Below are positions 51,718 to 60,116 of a stretch of 64,000 nucleotides of DNA, one piece after another. This DNA is from Thermoplasmata archaeon (GTDB taxonomy: Archaea > Thermoplasmatota > Thermoplasmata > Lutacidiplasmatales > UBA184): the NCBI GenBank assembly GCA_027314915.1, contig DAHUZZ010000001.1:124001-188000 (forward strand), read 5' to 3'. The stretch's first letter is position 1. Each line of letters starts with the position of its first letter. Below the pieces are notes generated by a model. It ran no database searches. It had not been told where the DNA came from and saw only the letters and a program-made list of their open reading frames with translations. The translations under genes and the position numbers were made by a program.

Positions 51718-54700
51718 TCACGCCGTGGGAAGGGCATCGCGAAGGTGCTCGACTCGAACCCGACGGGCGCGCGCCCCGAGACCTTCGAGAAGACCCAGGG
51801 CCCGACCGTAGGACTCGCGGGCCCCGGCGATGTCTCCGCACCGCGCGAGGCTGGTGGCGTGGAACTCCCATGCCTTCGCCTCCTCGTACGGCAGCCCGAG
51901 GCGCCTCCAGGTCTCGGCGGACCCGCGGAATAGGTCGACCGCCGCCCGCGCGTCCTCACGGGACAGAAGGAGTTCTCCCTGGAGCGCGTCTCGGGTCGCG
52001 CGGGCCCAGGGTTCGTCCAGCTCCTGAGCGAGAAGGTCCATCTCCGCGAGGAGGGGCGCCGTGGTGGGGGTGCCGTGTCGAATCCGGTTCTCCACTCCGG
52101 CGGACAGGGCGAAACCGTACATCCGGGCGTCGGCCAGACCCCGGGACCCCGCGAGATTCGTGCTCAACAACCGCTCCGTATGCTCCTCGGCCTCGGTGTC
52201 CCGTGTCCCCTCGTCATACGCACGGTCGAGGAGCAGCCCCTCCAGGTGGGTGACCATCTGGGGGGTGCCGACCCCTTCCGTCACCTTCCGGGCTTCCGCC
52301 GCGATCAACCGGGCGCGCTGGTAGTCCCCCGCGATGGCTTCCAACGCACCGAGGGTGATGAGTCCGAGACCTCGATTCATCGAGACCTCGGTCCCCCCCG
52401 ACTGGAGCGCCGCGGTGGCCTCCTCGCGCGCCTCCTTGAACCTCCCCGCGAGCTCCAGGATACCGGAGGCCCCCCCTCGTGCGAACCCGATGTATTGGGT
52501 CTGGTTCTTGCGCTCCGCCGCCTTCCGGCCCCGTTCCATGATCTCGAGGCCTTCCCGGAGGTCTCCGTGCACCCAACCGACGGAGATGCCGAGATTGACG
52601 AGCTTGGTGGCGATCCGGACCGCGTCACCTTCCTCAGCGATCCGAACCGCTTCCTTGGCCCGCTTGAGACTCTCGGCGCTCTCGGTCCTCGGTAGGGCCT
52701 GAGCCAGGAACTGCAGGGAGGTCGACGCGGAATCCACGTCGTGGTACTTCTGGGCGAGCGCGGCGGCGCGTTCCATCACCGCTCGTCCCTCCTCGAGCTC
52801 GCGGGTGCTAAACAGGATCACGCCGAGCCCAACGAGGGCGGCCGCCAGCTCCTTGCTCTCGGGGACCTTCTCGAGCACCCCCACGGCCTCCCGAGCCAGC
52901 CGGAGGGCGCGGTCGACGTCGCCCTCCTGCTCCCGACAAACGGTGGCGGCGGAGGACAGCGCCTCCGCTTGCGCCTCGAGATTCGAGGCCTTCGCGTACA
53001 ACGCGGCGGCCTCGGTGAAGAGCTTCAAGGGCTCGCTTCCCCGGCCGAGCTGGAGGGCCTCGACGGCCATGCGATCCATCGCCTCCGCCTGCCCGGCGAC
53101 ATTCTCCCCTTCCTCCGCCATCTCGCGTGCGGTTTGGAAATGCCGGTAGCTTTCCGCGTGGGCGAACACGCGGGCCGCCTGTTCTCCGGAGAGGAACGAA
53201 TACTCCCTCGCCTTGGCGATATCATTCCCTTGGAGGAAGTGGTGCGCGAGCTCCGGGGCCCGGGCCCGTGCGGTCTTCTCGCCCAGCCCCTCGATGGTCT
53301 GGGCGATCTTGAGATGGAGGCGTCTCCGACGGACCAGGCTGACCTGCTCGTAGAGCACGTCCCGGGTCGGATGGTCCGCAAAGAGATAGATCGAGCGGCC
53401 GTGCGGGGCCGCCACTTCCTGGATCAGCCGTCCGCGGAGAAGATTCTCGACCGCGTCGAGGAGCTTCGCCTCGTCCTCGCCCGACACCACGTGGAGCACG
53501 TCGAAGTCGAACTCGTACCCGATGACCGAGGCGAGCCGGAGCAGGTCGACGCTCTTCTCGCCGAATTTTCGGAGCCGTTGAAGTATGATCTCTTTGACCC
53601 CATCGGGGATCTCGATCTGGTCAACGGGCTTTCGTTCCCAGCCGGCCCCGGCCCAGTAGATGACATGGTCCCGTACGAGGGCGCGGAGCACCTCCTCGAC
53701 CAGCAGCGGATTGCCGCCCGTACGACTGTGAACCAGGTCCCGGAATTCCCCCGAGACCTCCCCGGTGTGAAACATGTCCGCGATGAGTTGACCGACCTGT
53801 TGGGCGTCGAACCGCCCGAGGGTCAGGGTCGAGATCAGGCGTTCCCGGTGGAGTTCCGCCAACGCCTCCCGGAAGTCCCGGTTCTCCTCCTCCTCCGACT
53901 TTCGGTAGGCCCCCAGGATCAGGATGGGGTGCTTCCGAAGACGTGGGCCCAGGTAGCGAAGCAACTGGGTCGAGGCGGGATCGGCCCAATGAAGATCGTC
54001 CAGGAAGAGGACGAGGGGTCCCTCCCCGGCCAGTCGTTCCATGAATTGACCGATGGCATCCACAAACTGGTGCCGTGCGTCCTTGGGTTCGCCCGTGACG
54101 GACGGCGGAAGGGGACCCACCTTGTCGATGACCTCCGGGACGATGCGCGCGACTTCGCGGGCGTTCTGCCCCAGGGCACGGTAGAGGAGGGGGGGCGGCG
54201 CATCTTGAACGAACTGGTGGAACGCTTCCACCCAGGGAGCGTACGGGGTGGCGAGGTCCGCCGGAGGACACCGGCCGCGCAGGACGCGCGTCCCCGACTT
54301 CCGTGCGCGCTCGAGGACTTCGTCGGCCAGGCGGGTCTTCCCGATGCCGACCTCTCCGGTGAGCATGACGACGCTCGATTCCCCCCTCGCGGCCGCGCCG
54401 AGCGCCTTCTGGACCGCGTCGAGCTCTACCTCGCGATCGGTCCAGGGCATGACGGCCGACAGCCCACGTTCGGACCAGGGCAGAACCGCCCGGAAGAGCT
54501 CGACCGGATAGGTGACGTTCTTCAGGTGGGTCGGGGGGAGCTTCTCCACGGCGAGATCGAGCTTACCCCGGATCTGGGCATACACCGGTTCGGAGAGGCA
54601 GATCCCCCCCGGGTCGGCCAGAGGGTAGATCCGGGACGCGACATTCACCGCATCCCCGTGAATGTCCCCGTTGTCGTGGCTCACCTCGCCGAGGTGGATC

Positions 54701-55008
54701 CCGATCCGGACGTCGAGGGATTCGCCCGAGTCCTTCAGGTTACGTTCGTAGAGGTCGCGTTGGATGGCCACCGCACAGCCGGTCGCGTTGAGCGCGCTGT
54801 CGAATTCCACCAGGAAGGCGTCTCCGATGGTCTTGATCTCGCGCCCCTTGTGCTCCTCGAACCTTGGCCGCAGGATGCGGCGCTGTTCGTCCAGGAACTT
54901 GAGCGCCTGCGGTTCGTCGTGCTGCGCTCGGGCGGTGAAACCTACCACGTCGGTGAACATCACGACTGCGAGCCGATGAGTCCCGGCGGCCAAGGCCGGG
55001 GCAACCAC
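51718..55008 (-). CDS. Class III nucleotidyl cyclase fused to AAA-ATPase and TPR
   Basis: Protein of 1096 residues with the same order as the gene at 38976: cyclase (about 10-175; MFTDVVGFTARAQ, GREIKTIGDAFLVEF, GDIHGDAVNVASRI), ATPase (about 185-560; Walker A MLTGEVGIGKTRLADEV, Walker B LVLFLDDLHWADPAS, SRTGGNPLLVEEVLRAL) and long TPR region (AREYSFLSGEQAARVFAHAE, AVDLFRGSAETWRRLGLPY). Catalytic residues appear complete. The frame runs to 55365, but upstream residues are Arg/Pro-rich and non-native; GTG 55008 is chosen, with GTG 55032 possible. It uses AT-ending codons more often than the other cyclases, hinting at separate acquisition. Confidence 0.88.
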   Translation of the reverse strand: MVAPALAAGTHRLAVVMFTDVVGFTARAQHDEPQALKFLDEQRRILRPRFEEHKGREIKTIGDAFLVEFDSALNATGCAVAIQRDLYERNLKDSGESLDVRIGIHLGEVSHDNGDIHGDAVNVASRIYPLADPGGICLSEPVYAQIRGKLDLAVEKLPPTHLKNVTYPVELFRAVLPWSERGLSAVMPWTDREVELDAVQKALGAAARGESSVVMLTGEVGIGKTRLADEVLERARKSGTRVLRGRCPPADLATPYAPWVEAFHQFVQDAPPPLLYRALGQNAREVARIVPEVIDKVGPLPPSVTGEPKDARHQFVDAIGQFMERLAGEGPLVLFLDDLHWADPASTQLLRYLGPRLRKHPILILGAYRKSEEEENRDFREALAELHRERLISTLTLGRFDAQQVGQLIADMFHTGEVSGEFRDLVHSRTGGNPLLVEEVLRALVRDHVIYWAGAGWERKPVDQIEIPDGVKEIILQRLRKFGEKSVDLLRLASVIGYEFDFDVLHVVSGEDEAKLLDAVENLLRGRLIQEVAAPHGRSIYLFADHPTRDVLYEQVSLVRRRRLHLKIAQTIEGLGEKTARARAPELAHHFLQGNDIAKAREYSFLSGEQAARVFAHAESYRHFQTAREMAEEGENVAGQAEAMDRMAVEALQLGRGSEPLKLFTEAAALYAKASNLEAQAEALSSAATVCREQEGDVDRALRLAREAVGVLEKVPESKELAAALVGLGVILFSTRELEEGRAVMERAAALAQKYHDVDSASTSLQFLAQALPRTESAESLKRAKEAVRIAEEGDAVRIATKLVNLGISVGWVHGDLREGLEIMERGRKAAERKNQTQYIGFARGGASGILELAGRFKEAREEATAALQSGGTEVSMNRGLGLITLGALEAIAGDYQRARLIAAEARKVTEGVGTPQMVTHLEGLLLDRAYDEGTRDTEAEEHTERLLSTNLAGSRGLADARMYGFALSAGVENRIRHGTPTTAPLLAEMDLLAQELDEPWARATRDALQGELLLSREDARAAVDLFRGSAETWRRLGLPYEEAKAWEFHATSLARCGDIAGARESYGRALGLLEGLGARARRVRVEHLRDALPTA

Positions 55009-55708
55009 TTTTCCACCCCATAAGACCACCGGACGACGCTCGTGTGCCCATTCGCGGTACGCACCCACGAGACACCTTCGATCGCCGGAATGTCGGGGGA
55101 ATGGGTGGGGATCTGCTCGAGAGTTGCGAGGACGGTGGCCGCCTCTTGTTACCGGCCGAAGCTCTCCAGGTCGGTCGCGACGTTGGCGGATACGGTGCCC
55201 GCCGAGGTACGCCCCCGTGGGCGTGCTGAGGTCGGAGGGGGCCGGTTGGCGTCCTACGCAGCGCTGGAGGAACGACCCCTCGTGCGGCCGTGGTCCCGAT
55301 CGGCGGCCCCCTCCGCCTAGGTGGGACCGCTGTCGGCGTGGGACCTTGGTCCGCAGCGAGGGCACCGGTCGAGCGAGTTGTCATCTCGCGTGAGATGGTC
55401 GAAGCGGTGATCCGCCTCCGAGGTCCGAGGGAAGCGAAGGCACACCCGAACCTCGCGGTCCGGTCCGGCATGCTTTCCGCGGGCGGGGTCGTTCAGGGCT
55501 TCGGACTCAAGAGGAAGAGACCGAGGTTCCGAGGGTTGTCTTGGGCGGAAAGGGAGGAGTTGAGAGCGTGCGCGTCGTACCCGCTCGGCTCACCGGAGTC
55601 CTTGAGGAGGGGCCGATGATCGAACCGACCTCTCGGCTCTCGGAAACGGTCGGCGGAACGAGGCGCGTGGGAGACCTGGGGCCCCCATCCTGGGACCACC
55701 CAAGTTTA
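55009..55708. other. Stretch without a clear gene; possible coding remnant
   Basis: No intact gene was recognised. On the minus strand near 55200-55030 one frame reads VSANVATDLESFGR, a stop, then QEAATVLATLEQIPTHSPDI, vaguely TPR-like, which could be the decayed end of another TPR protein. Evidence is weak. The rest shows nothing. Confidence 0.35.
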
Positions 55709-55782
55709 CGGGCCCGAGGGGATTCGAACCCCTGACCTTGCGGTTAAGAGCCGCCTGCTCTACCGGGCTGAGCTACGGGCCC
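55709..55782 (-). tRNA. tRNA-Lys (CUU)
   Basis: Seventy-four bases, no intron. The acceptor stem GGGCCCG pairs perfectly with CGGGCCC, the D arm starts TAGCTCAGCCCGGTAGAGC, the anticodon loop is CTCTTAA with CTT at the anticodon, and the T arm is CAGGGGTTCGAATCCCCT. The anticodon stem has four good pairs and one G-A at the top. CCA is not encoded. A TATA-like box lies upstream at 55812-55820. Confidence 0.96.
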
Positions 55783-55811
55783 GCGAGGATTTCGGGCGAC
55801 GCCGGCCGATT

Positions 55812-55820
55812 CAGATAAGG
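55812..55820 (-). promoter_or_regulatory. TATA-like box of tRNA-Lys
   Basis: CCTTATCTG on the minus strand, centre 34 bases upstream of the mature 5' end at 55782; transcription would begin about 8 bases before the tRNA. It lies between the tRNA and the 3' end of the deoxyhypusine synthase gene. Confidence 0.5.
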
Positions 55821-55852
55821 TTGCGCCCGCCCGCCGCGGCCGGGCCGCCCCG

Positions 55853-56797
55853 TCAGCGGCGCAGCCGTTCGAGGGCCGCTCCGACCATGAGGGGCAGGAG
55901 GACGGTGGCGTCCCCCTCCACGGTCAGGTGGGCGGCCCGGGGCTTGACCTTCCCCCAGGAGATCGCCTCGCGGGTCCGGGCGCCGGACAGGCTCCCGTCC
56001 CACTCGACCGCGGTGGTCACGTACAGGGCGGCATCGAGGCCGCCCCGGAACTGGTTCCACCAGATCGTGTGGTGCTTCGAGATGCCCCCGCCGATCATGA
56101 GCGCCCCGGCCCGCTTCGCCCCGTAGACGAGGTCGGAGAGGAGCTGCTCGTCCCGGAGCAGGTCGATCTCGAGCTCCTTGTGGTCCTGCCAGAAGAGCCA
56201 GAGCTGGGACCCGACCGCCCCGTCGGTGATGCCGGGGACGAACACCGGGACCTTCCGCTCGAACGCCGCGCGGGCGATCGAGCCCCGCCCGCGCTCCGGC
56301 CCCAGATCCTCGCCGATCGCCCACACCAGGTCACGGGTCGTGAGGGACCGGGTCCCGGCCGACCACAGGCGGCGCAGGAGCCGCTGCATCCGCCGTTCGA
56401 TGACCTTCCCGTAGTTCGCCTCGGGGATCACCAGGTTGCCGAGGCGGTACAGTCCCCGCCGGTGCAGCTCCCGGTCGTCGAGGTCCCAGGCGCCGTGGTA
56501 GTACGGCTTCTCGGCCCGGGCGACATCGTGGTCGAGCGTGCCGCAGGTCGTGAGGATCGCGTCGACGTACCCGCCGCGGACGAGATCGTGGACGAGCCCG
56601 CGGAAGCCGGTCGCGATGAGGTCGGCCGGGAAGGAGAGGAAGAGCGTCATCTCCTCGTCCGCGAGCATCCGGGCGAGGAGGTCGACCCCGTCGGAGACGC
56701 CCTTCGCGGTGAACCCTCCGCCGGCGCCCATCCGGCGGACGAGCCGGTCCAGGCTCGGACCGTCCGCCACCGAGAGATCCTCGACCTTGCGCGGCAT
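55853..56797 (-). CDS. dys: Deoxyhypusine synthase
   Basis: Enzyme of 314 residues that moves the aminobutyl group of spermidine to a lysine of translation factor aIF5A, found only in archaea and eukaryotes among cellular lineages with hypusine. The catalytic lysine is in MIGGGISKHHTIWWNQFRGG. NAD-binding and structural blocks include LFLSFPADLIATGFRGLV, VDAILTTCGTLDHDVAR and VTTAVEWDGSLSGAR. The frame is open far upstream, but ATG 56797 is preceded by GGGGGGAGGAAC, a strong SD. It is the last gene of the aIF2beta-presenilin-dys run, 14 bases after the protease gene. Confidence 0.95.
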   Translation of the reverse strand: MPRKVEDLSVADGPSLDRLVRRMGAGGGFTAKGVSDGVDLLARMLADEEMTLFLSFPADLIATGFRGLVHDLVRGGYVDAILTTCGTLDHDVARAEKPYYHGAWDLDDRELHRRGLYRLGNLVIPEANYGKVIERRMQRLLRRLWSAGTRSLTTRDLVWAIGEDLGPERGRGSIARAAFERKVPVFVPGITDGAVGSQLWLFWQDHKELEIDLLRDEQLLSDLVYGAKRAGALMIGGGISKHHTIWWNQFRGGLDAALYVTTAVEWDGSLSGARTREAISWGKVKPRAAHLTVEGDATVLLPLMVGAALERLRR

Positions 56798-56811
56798 CGT
56801 TCCTCCCCCCG

Positions 56812-57792
56812 TCAGATCTGGAGGGAGAGCCCGAAGCCGGCGTTGTGGAAGACGAGGAGGTAGGTCACGAGGAACCCCGCGAGCACGCCGCCGTTGAGGA
56901 ACGGCAGCCCCGCCTGGGGATTGCCGGACCGGACGAACCGCATGAGCAGCGCGTACCCCGCGAGGGAGCCGAGGAGCGCCCCCAGGGCGACCCAGAGGTT
57001 GGCCCCGATCCCGAGGATCATCGGGACGGGGTCGAGCCAGATGTAGGCCGACACGACCAGGATGCCGGGGAAGACGACGTCGCCGAGCCCCATGAACATC
57101 GCCTCCCGCTCCTCGACCGGCCGGCTCCGCTGCGCGACGAACCCCTTGTTCTGCGTGTAGTCGTATCCCGCGCTCGAGGGGACGACCATCAGGATGGGCA
57201 GCTTGAGGTCGGTCACGACCTCGGCGAGGCTCACCATGTGCTTGGTACCGTAGACGGCGATCGCATCGTAGCAGGCGAGCACGATGAGCAGGATGAAGAC
57301 CGGCAGGATGGCGAAGGAGATCCCGAAGAGGGCGATGAGGGCGCCGCCCGCGACCAGCCCCGCGAAGTCGACGATGTACCACTGGGGGTCCAAGAGGAGC
57401 GCCTCGAAGAGGAGCACCGCGGCGGTCACGCCCAGGATCTCCGCGGGGTAGATGGGGGAGACGAACGGGACCCCGGCGGCGTAGGCGGGGATCCAGTACC
57501 ACTGGGGGAAGATCGCCGCGAAGGCGGTGGGCAGGGTGATGGCGAGCGACCCCGCGATCCCGAGCAGGATCACCCATCGCAGCGCGTTGAGCGCGCCCCG
57601 GTAGCGCGCGATGAGGAGGATCACCACGGGGGCGGCGATGATGACCCCGATGAGGTAGAGCGGCGCGGTGGCGCTCGAGGGGTTCGACGTGGTCTGGAGC
57701 CCCTCGCTCCGGAACGGCAGGGCGAGGGCGAGCGCGAGGACCTGCGCCCCGAGGTAGAGCCCGACCAGCCCGAACGACCGGAGGCTCGCCAT
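56812..57792 (-). CDS. Presenilin-like intramembrane aspartyl protease (A22)
   Basis: Membrane protein of 326 residues with nine hydrophobic segments. The two catalytic aspartates are in YDAIAVYGTKHM (helix 6) and FMGLGDVVFPGIL (helix 7, the GxGD motif of presenilin and signal-peptide-peptidase homologues). The third motif, normally PAL, appears as QAGLPFLNGG, an AGL variant. It lies between aIF2beta and deoxyhypusine synthase with gaps of 6 and 14 bases. It probably cleaves membrane-bound peptides; natural substrates in archaea are unknown. Confidence 0.88.
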   Translation of the reverse strand: MASLRSFGLVGLYLGAQVLALALALPFRSEGLQTTSNPSSATAPLYLIGVIIAAPVVILLIARYRGALNALRWVILLGIAGSLAITLPTAFAAIFPQWYWIPAYAAGVPFVSPIYPAEILGVTAAVLLFEALLLDPQWYIVDFAGLVAGGALIALFGISFAILPVFILLIVLACYDAIAVYGTKHMVSLAEVVTDLKLPILMVVPSSAGYDYTQNKGFVAQRSRPVEEREAMFMGLGDVVFPGILVVSAYIWLDPVPMILGIGANLWVALGALLGSLAGYALLMRFVRSGNPQAGLPFLNGGVLAGFLVTYLLVFHNAGFGLSLQI

Positions 57793-57798
57793 GCCCGC

Positions 57799-58416
57799 CT
57801 ACGGCTGCACGATCGCGTAGGCGTTGTTGCCCAGCACCTTGGTCACCTTGGCGTTCACCGTCTGGCCGCGCGTCGCGGCGCCGGTGACGAAGATGACGAA
57901 CCCTTCCTTCTTCGCGACGCCGTCGCCGCGGCGCCCGACGTCCTCGATGGTGAGCCGGTAGATCTGGCCGACCTCGACGGGGAGCTTCGGCTTCTCCGGT
58001 GCGACCACCCGCCGCACGGTCACGGGGCGCTGCGCACCGCAGGCCTCGCACACGAGGAGCATGAGCCGCCCCTCCTTGACGAGGTGGGTGTCGGGCCGCT
58101 TGCACTCCGAGCAGATGACGTACTTCTCGACGTACTCCCGGAGCCGGGTGGCGATCGAGTCCTTCGGGATCTTCGATTTGAGGTAGGCCCGCGGGAGGTC
58201 GAGCACCCCCGGGCAGCCGAGCTCGCGCGCGAGGTAGCCGATGACGTGGTCGGGCTCGCGCCGGAGGACGCCGCAGATCTCCTGGAAGTTCCGGATGACG
58301 GTGTTCTTCCCGTCGGTCATCACGTCCGGTTCCGGCACCTGGAACCGGTCGGTGCTGACCTGGACCAGCGGGAGCTTCTCCCGGGCGCGCCGGAGAAGCT
58401 CGGCGTACTCCACCAT
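57799..58416 (-). CDS. Translation initiation factor aIF2 beta with C-terminal TRAM domain
   Basis: Protein of 205 residues. Residues 1-135 are aIF2beta: N-terminal domain with VMTDGKNTVIRNFQEICGVL and DHVIGYLARELG, then the zinc ribbon CSECKRPDTHLV...CEACG. Residues about 145-205 (VEVGQIYRLTIEDVGRRGDG and VNAKVTKVLGNNAYAIV) are a TRAM RNA-binding domain. The aIF2beta-TRAM fusion is known in some euryarchaeal groups. It heads a three-gene operon with a TATA-like box 31 bases upstream and a leader of about 4 bases. Confidence 0.94.
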   Translation of the reverse strand: MVEYAELLRRAREKLPLVQVSTDRFQVPEPDVMTDGKNTVIRNFQEICGVLRREPDHVIGYLARELGCPGVLDLPRAYLKSKIPKDSIATRLREYVEKYVICSECKRPDTHLVKEGRLMLLVCEACGAQRPVTVRRVVAPEKPKLPVEVGQIYRLTIEDVGRRGDGVAKKEGFVIFVTGAATRGQTVNAKVTKVLGNNAYAIVQP

Positions 58417-58442
58417 CGGTAGCGGATTGGAGCCGGGGGGCG

Positions 58443-58451
58443 CTCAAAAGG
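58443..58451 (-). promoter_or_regulatory. TATA-like box of the aIF2beta operon
   Basis: CCTTTTGAG on the minus strand, centre 31 bases from ATG 58416; expected transcript start near 58420. Confidence 0.5.
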
Positions 58452-58496
58452 ATTCGCCCCCGGAGGTGGGCTCGGCGGGGCCGCGCCGGGGCCGGC

Positions 58497-59165
58497 CTAC
58501 CCTTCGAGCAGGTAGGGCAGGCACTCGGAGATGTCGGGGGAGGTGATCACGTGGGTCGCGTGGGTCCGGATGTGCTCGTCGGCCGGCAGGAAGGCGACCC
58601 CCTTCGCGCACTCCTCGAACATCGCGACGTCGATGTCCGAGTTGCCGACGGCCGCCGACGCCTCCCGGGGGATCCCGAGCTCCTGCTGGAGCTTCCGTAC
58701 CACCTCGCCCTTGCGCTTGATGGGGACCCGGACGATCCCTCCGCCGGTGAGCCGCTGCCGCTCGTCCACCACGAGCCCGTTCGCGTAGACGTGCGGGATG
58801 CCGAGCTCCCGCGCGATCCGGTGGGCGAGGAGGTCGATCCCCCCGCTCACGATCGCGGTCGTGACCCCGGCCGCATGGAGCGCCTCGAAGAGCTCCCGCG
58901 CGCCGGGGATGAGCGGCACCGTGCCGAGGATCCGGTCCACCTCGGGCAGGGTCAGGTCCGGCCGGTGCTTCCACCAGAGCGCCACGTCCCGCCGGATGAA
59001 CTCCTCGTCGTCGATCTGGTCGGCCAGGAACAGCTGGAGCGCCTCCGCGTTGCTCTCCCCGAAGTAGCGGTGCACCTCGGCCCAGGAGCTCTGCACGTCG
59101 ACGAGCGTACCGTCCATGTCGAAGACGGCGAGCCGGGTCCGGTGCGGGCCGTCGGAGCGGTTCAA
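58497..59165 (-). CDS. HAD-superfamily phosphatase, SerB-like
   Basis: Protein of 222 residues of the phosphoserine phosphatase branch. Motif I is VFDMDGTLVD, motif II TAIVSGGIDLLAHRIA, motif III includes Lys in IKRKGEVVRKL, and motif IV AVGNSDIDVAMFEECA. The helical cap lies between motifs I and II. Phosphoserine is the most likely substrate by family, but such proteins also act on other small phosphates. Start is ATG 59165; the 3' end lies 80 bases from the aIF2beta start on the same strand. Confidence 0.85.
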   Translation of the reverse strand: MNRSDGPHRTRLAVFDMDGTLVDVQSSWAEVHRYFGESNAEALQLFLADQIDDEEFIRRDVALWWKHRPDLTLPEVDRILGTVPLIPGARELFEALHAAGVTTAIVSGGIDLLAHRIARELGIPHVYANGLVVDERQRLTGGGIVRVPIKRKGEVVRKLQQELGIPREASAAVGNSDIDVAMFEECAKGVAFLPADEHIRTHATHVITSPDISECLPYLLEG

Positions 59166-59283
59166 CGGAGGGGACTCCCGCCGGAACGAACCGGGGCCCG
59201 TTCATGAGACTTCGCGTCGCCGGCGGAGGGACCGGAAGGGCTCAACTAGTCCCGGGCAAGGTGGGTGCCGGGGGACCTCCGCC

Positions 59284-60111
59284 ATGATCGGCGATCGTGC
59301 CCAGTTCCAGACGGCGTTCCGCTACCAGCTGCGTTCGTACCTGCGCACCTGGCGGTTCCTGGGGCTCCTCATCTTCGTGGCGGTGGTCTCCGGGGCGATC
59401 CTGGCGGTCCAGCTCCACCGGGGGGTCGACCTGGTCACGGCCAACTACCCCACCGCCTCCGACTACCTCAGCGGCTACCTCTCGGTCCTCGCCGACGCCG
59501 TCATCGTCATCGGCGCCTTCCTCGGGGGCGACGCCCTGGCGATCGACCTCTCCGGCGGGGCGGGCTACCTCATGCTCTCCCAGCCGGTCCGGCGCCGGAC
59601 GCTGCTCGCGGGCCGGTACGTCGCGGCCGTCGTGGCCGGTTTCGCCCTCGGGATGGTGTACTACCTCTTCGCCGCGCTCGCCGTCCAGTACTTCTACGGC
59701 ACCATCCCCGTGGCGATCCTCGGATCGATCGGCGAGGCCTTCCTCTTCCTCCTCGCGGTGCTCGCCGTGGCCTTCTTCTTCAGCTCCTTCTTCCGGAACC
59801 CCACCGTCAGCATCGTCGCCGCGATCCTGATCCTGCTGCTGGGGTTCCCGATCCTGACCGCGGTGGGCACGCTGACGGGCACCGAGCCCTGGTTCTCCCT
59901 CGACTACGGGTCGCAGTCGATCACCTCCATCCTGGCCACGAACTTCACCCACGAGTCGACGACCCACGTCGGGGGGCGTGGCGGGCTCTCCCTCACGCTG
60001 TACGCCTACGCGCCGTACCCGTGGGAGGGGGCGCTCATCATGGCGGTCTACTTCGCCGTCTTCTTCTCGCTCTCCTTCGTCATCTACCGGTTCAAGGAGG
60101 TGCGCGGGTAG
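59284..60111 (+). CDS. ABC-2 type exporter permease
   Basis: Membrane protein of 275 residues with six helices (FLGLLIFVAVVSGAILAV, YLSVLADAVIVIGAFLGGDA, AFLFLLAVLAVAFFFSSFF, AAILILLLGFPILTAVG). GGDALAIDLSGGAGYLMLSQ is the ABC-2 loop between helices 2 and 3. A charged external segment with N-glycosylation-type sites precedes the last helix. It is followed by its ATPase gene five bases later. Confidence 0.83.
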   Translation: MIGDRAQFQTAFRYQLRSYLRTWRFLGLLIFVAVVSGAILAVQLHRGVDLVTANYPTASDYLSGYLSVLADAVIVIGAFLGGDALAIDLSGGAGYLMLSQPVRRRTLLAGRYVAAVVAGFALGMVYYLFAALAVQYFYGTIPVAILGSIGEAFLFLLAVLAVAFFFSSFFRNPTVSIVAAILILLLGFPILTAVGTLTGTEPWFSLDYGSQSITSILATNFTHESTTHVGGRGGLSLTLYAYAPYPWEGALIMAVYFAVFFSLSFVIYRFKEVRG

Positions 60112-60116
60112 CCGCC

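Noticed and set aside
51740..51775. T-loop-like GGTTCGAGTC suggesting a tRNA on the minus strand
   Set aside because: No acceptor, D or anticodon arms can be formed around it, and it lies inside the coding end of the third cyclase.
55290..55619. Plus-strand frame of 109 codons before the tRNA
   Set aside because: Mixed, Arg-rich translation with no motif, promoter or recognisable family; other frames overlap equally well.
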